Assembly (NCBI GenBank): GCA_017411325.1 | Contig: JAFQQJ010000031.1 | Span: 1-64,000 of the forward strand | Direction: 5' to 3' | Source of the DNA: Clostridia bacterium | Lineage (GTDB): Bacteria; Bacillota; Clostridia; CAKSNL01; HGM11501 | DNA length: 64,000 bases | Part shown: piece after piece, positions 49,668-56,472 of the stretch | How the letters are laid out: every line of letters starts with the position of its first letter | Numbering within the stretch: the stretch's first letter is position 1 | Notes under the pieces: model-generated | Told to the model about the DNA's origin: nothing | The model's database searches: none | Seen by the model: only the letters and a program-made list of their open reading frames with translations | Program-made: the position numbers and the translations under genes

Positions 49668-50493
49668 ATTTTCTTTTCTTCTTTCTGTATTCCGTGGGAG
49701 ATAAGCCGACCTTTGCCTTAAACAGCTTTGCAAAATAGGCGGCGTCCGAAATTCCCACGCGCTCGGCAATTTCCGTAACCGTTAAATTTTCGTATTTCAG
49801 AAATTCCTTTGCCTTTTTTATTCTTACCTTTATGCGGTATTCTGATGGAGAAAGGGAAGAATATTCCTTGAAAAGACGACGGAAATATATTTCGCTGACA
49901 CTGCACATTGAGGCAATTTCCCCGATGGTGAGATTACCCAGTATGTCGTTTTCAAGATAGCTTATGCCCTTTTCAATTACGGAAAAACGGTTATTTAAAA
50001 GGGCTTTCGACCGCTCAAAATAGCCTATGTCCGCTAAAATGTCATACATAACCGACTTCATTTTGGCGGGGGATGAAAGGGCGGCACTGCTCAAAGCGCA
50101 AAGCTTTTCAAACCGCTTTACATCCTGAGGGAAATCGGTGTCGAAAATCAAAACATCATCAGAAAGGGAAAAATCCTCCCCATCCTTATAAAAAAACAGG
50201 TTAACGCCCACGGTACTTCCGCCGTCAATGGGGAAAAAGCGGACGCTGTATTCGGAATTTTTCGGGGCATAGACGATATTTCCGCTTCCGGCATAAAGCT
50301 TTCTCCCGTCCTTAAGGGTGTATTCCGCCTCGCAGGAATCAAGATATAAAATCATATGCATCGCCTTGGGCTCACCAATGGAGGAAAAGCTGTCGTGGCC
50401 GTCTGCCCAGAATCGTCTCAGCGCATTAACTACCTTTATCGAATAATTATGGTCGTAAAGCATATCGGGGGATAAATAATTCAACTCATTCAC
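49666..50493 (-). CDS. AraC-family transcriptional regulator
   Basis: 275 residues. Cupin-type sensor domain (about 35-105, LYAGSGNIVYAPKNSEYSVRF) and C-terminal AraC helix-turn-helix pair (LTIGEIASMCSVSEIYFRRLFKEY in part; VTEIAERVGISDAAYFAKLFK). Divergent from the oxidoreductase-epimerase-nagA-nagB operon, so the likely regulator of it. Confidence 0.92.
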   Translation of the reverse strand: MNELNYLSPDMLYDHNYSIKVVNALRRFWADGHDSFSSIGEPKAMHMILYLDSCEAEYTLKDGRKLYAGSGNIVYAPKNSEYSVRFFPIDGGSTVGVNLFFYKDGEDFSLSDDVLIFDTDFPQDVKRFEKLCALSSAALSSPAKMKSVMYDILADIGYFERSKALLNNRFSVIEKGISYLENDILGNLTIGEIASMCSVSEIYFRRLFKEYSSLSPSEYRIKVRIKKAKEFLKYENLTVTEIAERVGISDAAYFAKLFKAKVGLSPTEYRKKKRK

Positions 50494-50582
50494 CGCCTTT
50501 TAATGATAATTAATTATAACAGAGGATTTTATGTATGTCAACTTTTGTATCGGAAAGTTATGGTTTTGTATCGTTTTATCTG

Positions 50583-50611
50583 TTGACGAAAAGACTTATT
50601 TCCTTTATACT
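50583..50611 (+). promoter_or_regulatory. Promoter of the 50642 operon
   Basis: TTGACG (50583-50588), 17-bp spacer, TATACT (50606-50611). Makes in-frame codons before about 50618 unlikely to be translated. Confidence 0.8.
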
Positions 50612-50641
50612 GAACTTAATAATATAAAAGGGGTGTTTTTT

Positions 50642-51712
50642 ATGAAAAAACTTCGTATAGGTATTGTGGGCTACGGCGGAATAAGCCAGGGCGTTCACGT
50701 TCCCGGCTACTTAGCCTGCCCCGACAAAGCAGAAATCACCGCACTTTGCGATATCAATCCCGAAAAGCTGAAACTGGCAAAGGAAAAATTAAACCTTTCC
50801 GACTCTGCGCTTTTCACAGATTATAAGGAAATGATAAAAAGCGGGCTTATTGATGCAATCGACATCTGTACGCCCAACCATATGCATTGCCCCATTGCAT
50901 CTGCGGCAATTGACGCGGGCCTTCCCTTCAGCACAGAAAAGCCCATGGGCTTAAGCTATGCCGAGGCAAAGGCTCTTTATGATAAGGCAGAGAGTGCAAA
51001 AAGCAAATCCTTCATCTGTTTTTCCTGGCGCTATCGCCCTTATACAAGATATGTAAGAGATATTATAAAGAGCGGCGAAATCGGAAAAATCTATCACATT
51101 TATATATCCTACATCAAGGACAGCGGTCTCTGGGAAGGAAGAAAGCTTGAATGGAGATTTGACAAGGACAGAGCGGGCACAGGCGTACTTGGAGATCTCG
51201 GAAGCCATATGATTGATATCGCGCGCTTCTGGGGCGAGGAATTCAAGGGCGTCTTCGCACAGACCGGTACATATATTACCGAGCGTCCCACAGAGGATAC
51301 GGGCGAAATCAAAAAGGTTACCACCGATGACTGGTGCAACATCACCGGTATGACGGAGTCGGATATTCCCGTTACAATTTCCCTTTCAAGAACCGCAACG
51401 GGCTATGACGACAGAATAACCTTTGAGGTATTCGGCGAAAACGGCCGCCTTCGCTATTCCTGGATTGCAGGTAAGCAGGATATTGAAATCTGCACAGGCA
51501 AGGAGGACGTTAAGTCAAGAACTGTCCGCCATCTTGTACCCCCCGCAGGCTATGAGGCAAATCAGTCCCTCTACTTTGTAAATATGATAAACGGAATTGA
51601 GGACGAATTTACCGCTCACTTAGAGCACGGAATTGCCTGCCAGAAGGTTTTGGAAGCGGCAGAAAAGTCTGCTAAAGAAGGCAGATATGTTACTATTGAT
51701 GAAATAAGGTGA
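50642..51712 (+). CDS. Gfo/Idh/MocA-family NAD(P)-dependent oxidoreductase
   Basis: 356 residues from ATG 50642, with AAAAGGGGTG upstream. Rossmann motif GIVGYGGISQGVHVPGY (about 7-23), EKPMG (about 102) with the conserved lysine that binds the nucleotide, and the (alpha/beta) substrate domain with GDLGSHMIDIARFW. Oxidises or epimerises sugars and inositols, often as part of 3-keto sugar chemistry. First gene of a four-gene operon with a TIM-barrel epimerase, nagA and a nagB-like gene; an amino-sugar derivative is the plausible substrate. Confidence 0.92.
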   Translation: MKKLRIGIVGYGGISQGVHVPGYLACPDKAEITALCDINPEKLKLAKEKLNLSDSALFTDYKEMIKSGLIDAIDICTPNHMHCPIASAAIDAGLPFSTEKPMGLSYAEAKALYDKAESAKSKSFICFSWRYRPYTRYVRDIIKSGEIGKIYHIYISYIKDSGLWEGRKLEWRFDKDRAGTGVLGDLGSHMIDIARFWGEEFKGVFAQTGTYITERPTEDTGEIKKVTTDDWCNITGMTESDIPVTISLSRTATGYDDRITFEVFGENGRLRYSWIAGKQDIEICTGKEDVKSRTVRHLVPPAGYEANQSLYFVNMINGIEDEFTAHLEHGIACQKVLEAAEKSAKEGRYVTIDEIR

Positions 51713-51716
51713 AGAA

Positions 51717-52541
51717 ATGAAGCTTGGAACTTTAGTAAGAATAACAGATATTACCAAGGCTGACGAAGAGTTTGGTAAGGTTAAGGAACTTGGTCTTCCT
51801 TCCTGTCAGCTTGTATATAAACCTGCTGCCTACAAAAACGAGGATGCCGAAATAATCAAGGCGGCAGCGGAAAAGCACGGCATTGAAATTTCCGCTATGT
51901 TTGCGGGTTACAACGATAACGACACCGTGTGGGACATATACTTTGGCTATAAAACCGCGGGCATCAACGTGGAAGCCTACAGAAAAAGCCGTATCGATTA
52001 CATAAAAGCGGCATCGGACTTTGCAAAAATTATCGGCATTACCGATATTATCATTCACGCAGGCTTTGTGCCCAACAACCCCTTTGCCGATGAGTACGGC
52101 ACGCTCATTTGCGGAATCAACACTCTTACGAGTTATTTCCGTCCCAAGGGACAAAATCTCCTTCTTGAAACAGGGGGAGAGGCGCCCATCACCCTTCTTC
52201 GTTTAATCGAGGATGTGGGAGCGGACAATCTTTTCATAAACTTCGATCCCGCAAACATCCTTATGTACGGCTACGGTCATCCCGTGGATGCACTTAAGGT
52301 TTTCGGAAAATATGTAAGAAATATGCACGGCAAGGACGGATTTTTGCCAACGGATACACGCCATACCGGCCGTGAAGCTCCCGTGGGTGACGGTGCGGTG
52401 GACTTTAAGGGCGTAATTGAGGAATTCCGTCGCCTGTCCTATGACCGCTATATCACAATCGAGCGTGAAATCTCAGGAGAAGCGCAGATAAGGGATATAA
52501 TAAAGGCTAAAGAATATTTTGAAAAGCTTTTGGCTGAGTGA
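51717..52541 (+). CDS. Sugar phosphate isomerase/epimerase (AP endonuclease 2-like TIM barrel)
   Basis: 274 residues. Xylose-isomerase-like fold with metal-ligand positions in LLETGGEAP (Glu), NFDPANIL (Asp) and MHGKDG (His). Family members epimerise or dehydrate keto sugars; often paired with Gfo/Idh/MocA enzymes, as here. Four bases after that gene. Confidence 0.9.
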   Translation: MKLGTLVRITDITKADEEFGKVKELGLPSCQLVYKPAAYKNEDAEIIKAAAEKHGIEISAMFAGYNDNDTVWDIYFGYKTAGINVEAYRKSRIDYIKAASDFAKIIGITDIIIHAGFVPNNPFADEYGTLICGINTLTSYFRPKGQNLLLETGGEAPITLLRLIEDVGADNLFINFDPANILMYGYGHPVDALKVFGKYVRNMHGKDGFLPTDTRHTGREAPVGDGAVDFKGVIEEFRRLSYDRYITIEREISGEAQIRDIIKAKEYFEKLLAE

Positions 52542-52548
52542 GGATGCT

Positions 52549-53715
52549 ATGTTAATTAAAAACGGAAATGTAATAACCGAAAACGAAATCCTTAAGGGCT
52601 TTGATGTATTAATTGAGGGCGACGAAATAGTAAAAATAGGAAAAGACCTTTCGGGCATTGAAGTAATTGATGCGAGCGGAAAATATGTAATGCCGGGGCT
52701 TATCGACATTCACACCCACGGCGGCTTCGGGGGCGACTTTTCAGATGCTACGATTGATTCCTACGACAAGGCACTTTCCTTTCATTCTAAAAACGGAACA
52801 ACATCTCTTTTGACATCTTCCGTAACCGCACCGGTTGAAGACATATTGAAGCTTATCGATATGACAAGACGGTATAAGGCAAAGGAAAATCCCATCTGCC
52901 GTGTGCTCGGAGCACACATTGAGGGGCCATTTATATCGGTTAAGAATAAGGGTGCGCAAAAGGAAGAATATTTAAGGAGACCGGCGGACGGGTATGATTT
53001 CATATCGAAGAATGTCGATGTGATAAAGACGATTACCGTGTCGACGGAGCTTCCCGGAATGGCTGATATGATAAAGGAGCTTAAAAGCCTGGGCGTAGTT
53101 GTGGCAGGCGGCCACGATGACGGCAAGGAGGAAGAAATCTACCCTGCCATTGATGCGGGCTTGAGCCTTTGCACCCATTGGTACTGTGCCATGTCAACGG
53201 CAAGGGTGGAAAACGGAAAGCGAAGCGCAGGGCTTATGGAAATCGGCTTAACGGACGACAGACTTACGCTGGAGCTTCTTGCAGACAATCACCACATAAT
53301 ACCCCAGCTTCTCAAAATGGCATACAAAATGAAAGGCGCGGATAAGCTTGTCTTGGTTTCCGACTGTCTTCGTGCAGGCGGTCAGCCCAAGGACGGAAGG
53401 GTTTATACTCTCGGCAGAGAAAACGATACCGAAGCAACAAAATTCATTGTGGATTTAGGTGTTGCAAGGCTTCTTGACGGAACACGCTTTGCGGGAAGCA
53501 TAACACCGCTTGGTGTTATGCTGAAGAATGTAACAGGAGAGGGGATACCCCTTGTTGATGCGGTTAAAATGGCATCAATCACCCCGGCAAGGGTAATCGG
53601 GGTTGATGAGCTCTACGGCTCAATTGCCGAGGGCAAAAAGGCAGATATCTACATCGCGGATGCAGAACTTAATCCCGAAATGACAATAGTTAACGGAAAA
53701 ATAGTTGAGTCTTAG
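52549..53715 (+). CDS. nagA: N-acetylglucosamine-6-phosphate deacetylase
   Basis: 388 residues from ATG 52549, with GAGTGAGGAT upstream. Amidohydrolase that turns GlcNAc-6-P into GlcN-6-P. DIHTHGGFGGDF metal motif (about 57-68), GAHIEGPFIS, GGHDDG, HWYCAM and LVSDCLRAGGQPKDG. The usual catalytic HxN/HLFNAM motif is HWYCAMS here, a variation within the family. Feeds the following nagB-like gene. Confidence 0.93.
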   Translation: MLIKNGNVITENEILKGFDVLIEGDEIVKIGKDLSGIEVIDASGKYVMPGLIDIHTHGGFGGDFSDATIDSYDKALSFHSKNGTTSLLTSSVTAPVEDILKLIDMTRRYKAKENPICRVLGAHIEGPFISVKNKGAQKEEYLRRPADGYDFISKNVDVIKTITVSTELPGMADMIKELKSLGVVVAGGHDDGKEEEIYPAIDAGLSLCTHWYCAMSTARVENGKRSAGLMEIGLTDDRLTLELLADNHHIIPQLLKMAYKMKGADKLVLVSDCLRAGGQPKDGRVYTLGRENDTEATKFIVDLGVARLLDGTRFAGSITPLGVMLKNVTGEGIPLVDAVKMASITPARVIGVDELYGSIAEGKKADIYIADAELNPEMTIVNGKIVES

Positions 53716-53753
53716 AGCGTTAAGCTCTCAGACTTTATTAGGAGGAGTAAAAC

Positions 53754-54578
53754 ATGGATATATATAAGATAAGTAAGGAAGAATGGGCAAAAAATTCTAA
53801 AATTCCTTTCAGAGTAGCGGAAAAAGCCACGGATATGCACGTTGAAATGGCACGATTAATGGCGGATGTGCTTAAGGAAAACAACGCCAAGGGAGAAAAG
53901 ACAGTAATAATTCTTCCCGTTGGCCCCATAATGCAGTATGAACCCTTTGCAAAGGTGATAAATGAGGAAAAAATCAGCCTTAAAAACGCCTGGTTTATAA
54001 ATATGGATGAGTACCTTACGGCGGATGGCAAGTGGATTGACTATGACAATAATCTTTCCTTCCGTGCTGTTATGGACAGACTTCTCTATTCAAAAATTGA
54101 TGCAGAACTGGTTATGCCCGAAAGCCAGCGCCTTTTCCCCGAGCCCGGCAAGGAAGCGGAAATCGATGCATTGATTGAATCCTTCGGCAAGGTTGATATC
54201 TGCCTGACGGGTGTGGGCATCAACGGACATATCGCATTTAATGAACCCCCCGAGGCGGACGAGGCAATCACTGATGAGGAGTTTAAGAATATCGGAACAA
54301 GATGCTTGAACATCGCAAGGGAAACCATAGTTAATAACGGCCTTCACAAGGTTGCAGGAGCTCTTGACATTTTCCCGAGAAGATGTATAACCATTGGTAT
54401 GAAGCAGCTTCTTAAAGCTAAGGTGTTAAAGGTTTACCTTTACTGCGACTGGCAGTGGGGCATTGCAAGAAAAATTTCTCTTGCCGATGAATCAAAAACT
54501 ATGCCTGCATCCTTCCTTCAGAGCCATCCCAACAGCGAAATGGTTATAACAAAGGATTTATACGAATTCATGCTGTAA
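53754..54578 (+). CDS. Divergent glucosamine-6-phosphate deaminase-like protein (NagB/6-phosphogluconolactonase superfamily)
   Basis: 274 residues. Retains NMDEYL (about 84-89, catalytic Asp) and GVGINGHIAFNEP (about 151-163, catalytic His) of NagB, but the phosphate-binding GLATGSTP loop is replaced by ILPVGPIMQY. It is longer than typical NagB and has a Trp-rich segment (CDWQWGIARKI). Probably converts GlcN-6-P, or an altered substrate, to a ketose phosphate. Last gene of the operon, followed by a terminator. Confidence 0.8.
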   Translation: MDIYKISKEEWAKNSKIPFRVAEKATDMHVEMARLMADVLKENNAKGEKTVIILPVGPIMQYEPFAKVINEEKISLKNAWFINMDEYLTADGKWIDYDNNLSFRAVMDRLLYSKIDAELVMPESQRLFPEPGKEAEIDALIESFGKVDICLTGVGINGHIAFNEPPEADEAITDEEFKNIGTRCLNIARETIVNNGLHKVAGALDIFPRRCITIGMKQLLKAKVLKVYLYCDWQWGIARKISLADESKTMPASFLQSHPNSEMVITKDLYEFML

Positions 54579-54581
54579 TTG

Positions 54582-54613
54582 AAAAAGCCGTAGGATAAAC
54601 CTACGGCTTTTTA
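54582..54613 (+). terminator. Terminator after the nagA-nagB-like operon
   Basis: AAAAAGCCGTAGG-ATAAA-CCTACGGCTTTTT. Confidence 0.92.
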
Positions 54614-54786
54614 AGTGAAATATTTCGCTTAAGCTCAATGTGAAATAATTTTTATCAAAATTGTGAAATATGATGCCTTGCATCAAGTGAAATGAAATAA
54701 ATCCAAACGCCCGCAGGCATTTCACATTGCGAAGCAATATTTCACGCCCGAAGGGTATTTCACAAATCAGAATGATTTATTTCGTT
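54614..54786. repeat. Mirror-symmetric multi-hairpin array with GTGAAAT/ATTTCAC spacers
   Basis: GTGAAAT occurs at 54615, 54640, 54663 and 54687; its complement ATTTCAC occurs at 54719, 54739 and 54757, with ATTTCG at 54779. Between the spacers lie small hairpins, on the right all with a GAA triloop: ATTGC-GAA-GCAAT, CCC-GAA-GGG and AAATCA-GAA-TGATTT; on the left TGATGC-CTT-GCATCA and AATTTT-TATC-AAAATT. The spacers can pair pairwise across the centre, giving a large branched structure. No coding potential. Family not recognised. Confidence 0.7.
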
Positions 54787-54787
54787 C

Positions 54788-54825
54788 AATAAAAAATGCT
54801 TGTCTGTCGACAAGCATTTTTTATT
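54788..54825 (-). terminator. Terminator of tRNA-Pro(GGG)
   Basis: AATAAAAAATGCTTGTC-TGTC-GACAAGCATTTTTTATT, perfect stem directly after the tRNA 3' end. Confidence 0.92.
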
Positions 54826-54901
54826 GGTCTGAGTGGGGAGACTCGAACTCCCGGCCTCTTGAACCCCATTCAAGCACGCTACCAATCTGCGCTACACCCA
54901 G
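54825..54901 (-). tRNA. tRNA-Pro (anticodon GGG)
   Basis: 77-nt cloverleaf on the minus strand: acceptor CTGGGTG/CACTCAG, D-arm GCGC/GCGT region, anticodon stem CTTGA/TCAAG with loop ATGGGGT (anticodon GGG), T-arm GGGAG-TTCGAGT-CTCCC, encoded CCA. Promoter at 54926-54954. Confidence 0.96.
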
Positions 54902-54925
54902 ATACTCTCGCTAAACGCAAAAACT

Positions 54926-54954
54926 ATTATAGCACGCAGGATAGAGTTTGTCAA
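54926..54954 (-). promoter_or_regulatory. Promoter of tRNA-Pro(GGG)
   Basis: Minus-strand TTGACA (54954-54949), 17-bp spacer, TATAAT (54931-54926): perfect consensus. Confidence 0.88.
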
Positions 54955-55018
54955 GAGAAATTTTTAAATATTTTAAATTTATTTTGTTGTAAGTTATAAT
55001 TTGGGAGGTATAAGACTG

Positions 55019-55046
55019 TTGACAAGTTATTGAAAAATGATATAAT
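55019..55046 (+). promoter_or_regulatory. Promoter of the 55087 gene
   Basis: TTGACA (55019-55024), 16-bp spacer, TATAAT (55041-55046). Confidence 0.85.
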
Positions 55047-55086
55047 TAAATGAAGGGAAATATTTAAAATATGGAGGTGCTGTGCT

Positions 55087-56136
55087 GTGAAAAGAAAATT
55101 TATTGGTTTAACTGTGGTGCTTGCTGTCATAATGTCCGTTTTATGCGTCAATGTATGGGCGGAAACCTGGGCCGAAATAAACGGCGTGCCGGAGATTGTT
55201 AATTTCTCGGGCATGGACGATTGGAATGAATACGGAGATGATTACAGTCCCTATGTGACTATGTACGCTCTGGACGGCAGAACGTTGTCAGTCGAGTGGG
55301 AAAATATTGCCGCCTATGAAAGTGTTGGCTGGTACTGGGGCGAGCCTGTAACTGTGCAGGCTTTGGATGGCAGGACTATGATTATCGGCAAAAACAGAGT
55401 TCGTGATTATGAAAAAGTTGGTTGGTACTGGGGAGAACCTCAAACTATGTATGGGTTTGAAAAAATCGGCAGAAATTTACAAAAAGTATCTGTAACTGTC
55501 GGCTTGAACAGAGTTCTCGAGTTTGAGGAACACGGCTGGTACTGGGGTGACGTTACAACTATTTACGATTCGGAATATGAAAAAGTTGCAGACACGGGTA
55601 CGAACAGGGCTCCCGAGTATGAGAGAATGGGGTATTACTGGGGAAAGCCTACCACTATGTACGCTTTGGATGGAAGAACTATAGTTGTCGGAGAAAACAG
55701 AGTACCTGATTATGAAGCGGTTGGATGGTATTGGGGCGAGCCTGTTACATTGCAATCTTTGGACGGCAGAACCATAGTTGTCGGAGAAATGAGAATTAAG
55801 GCATATGAAAACGTAGGTTGGTATTGGGGTAAGCCTGTGACAGTATACGATTGGAAGGGAAATCCTGTAACGATAGGAGAAAATCGTGTTGATGAATATT
55901 TGGAGGATGGGTATACTAAAGAAAAAAACACAGGAAATAATTCTTACGGCAGAGATATGTCTGATGCGTGCTATATGTGTAACGCGGGATGGAATGATTG
56001 TACGTTTTGCGTCGGAGGGACATACAGGACATATGATATCTACTATAGAACCTATGTTACTGAAAGATGCACTGCTTCCGGCTGCATCAATGGCAGAGTT
56101 AGGTGTCATACGTGCGGCGGAGATGGCTGGAAATAA
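55087..56136 (+). CDS. Secreted YWGEP-repeat protein with C-terminal CxxC zinc-finger-like domain
   Basis: 349 residues from GTG 55087, with GGAGGTG seven bases upstream. Signal peptide about 1-24. Residues about 45-280 hold seven imperfect repeats of 30-38 residues built around VGWYWGEPVT, YALDGRTIVVG and NRVPDYE. The C-terminal 55 residues have CYMCNAG, CTFCVGG, CTASGC and CHTCGGDGW, spaced like the DnaJ CxxCxGxG zinc module. Repeats of this aromatic kind occur in clostridial surface proteins, but ending in a DnaJ-like finger is unusual. Function unknown; its own promoter and terminator make it monocistronic. Confidence 0.78.
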   Translation: MKRKFIGLTVVLAVIMSVLCVNVWAETWAEINGVPEIVNFSGMDDWNEYGDDYSPYVTMYALDGRTLSVEWENIAAYESVGWYWGEPVTVQALDGRTMIIGKNRVRDYEKVGWYWGEPQTMYGFEKIGRNLQKVSVTVGLNRVLEFEEHGWYWGDVTTIYDSEYEKVADTGTNRAPEYERMGYYWGKPTTMYALDGRTIVVGENRVPDYEAVGWYWGEPVTLQSLDGRTIVVGEMRIKAYENVGWYWGKPVTVYDWKGNPVTIGENRVDEYLEDGYTKEKNTGNNSYGRDMSDACYMCNAGWNDCTFCVGGTYRTYDIYYRTYVTERCTASGCINGRVRCHTCGGDGWK

Positions 56137-56162
56137 TTTTTCGAAACCTTATATTAGCAAAT

Positions 56163-56199
56163 AAAAAGAGAGAGTACCCTTTAGGTACTCTCTCTTTTT
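56163..56199 (+). terminator. Terminator after the repeat protein
   Basis: AAAAAGAGAGAGTACC-CTTTA-GGTACTCTCTCTTTTT. A similar sequence terminates tRNA-Pro at 61083-61118. Confidence 0.9.
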
Positions 56200-56422
56200 G
56201 GTGCGAGTATTCATAACGTGTCAGAATAAAACTCACAAAAAGTTGGTAGCGACAGCGAGCCGTTGTGAGGGCGTTTACAACCGAGCAGGTGAGCCGAGCG
56301 TGACTTTTTGTGAAAGAGGAGAAGCAAGGAAGCGGGCGGATGACTTTTTTGCATAAAAACGTCGAAGCAAAGCGAACTTTGCTTCGACGTGGTGTGAGTG
56401 TTCATAACGTGTCAAAATAAAA
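56200..56422. repeat. Direct repeat pair bracketing two palindromic units
   Basis: GGTG(C/T)GAGT(A/G)TTCATAACG at 56200 and 56391 begins two 32-bp direct repeats matching at 29 of 32 positions. Between them lie a 79-bp unit with terminal inverted repeats CACAAAAAGT/ACTTTTTGTG (56234-56312) and a perfect 14-bp hairpin ACGTCGAAGCAAAG-CGAA-CTTTGCTTCGACGT (56359-56390). No gene in this 336-base gap. Each direct repeat follows a hairpin, as the decayed tRNA ends at 60.9 kb do. Confidence 0.65.
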
Positions 56423-56472
56423 ATAACAAGTAAACGGCGTCAAATCGCATAATTCAGAGATGGTCCATTTAA

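Noticed and set aside
54614-54786. CRISPR array
   Set aside because: The GTGAAAT words are only seven bases, irregularly spaced and appear in both orientations around a centre; spacers are themselves hairpins and no cas genes are present.
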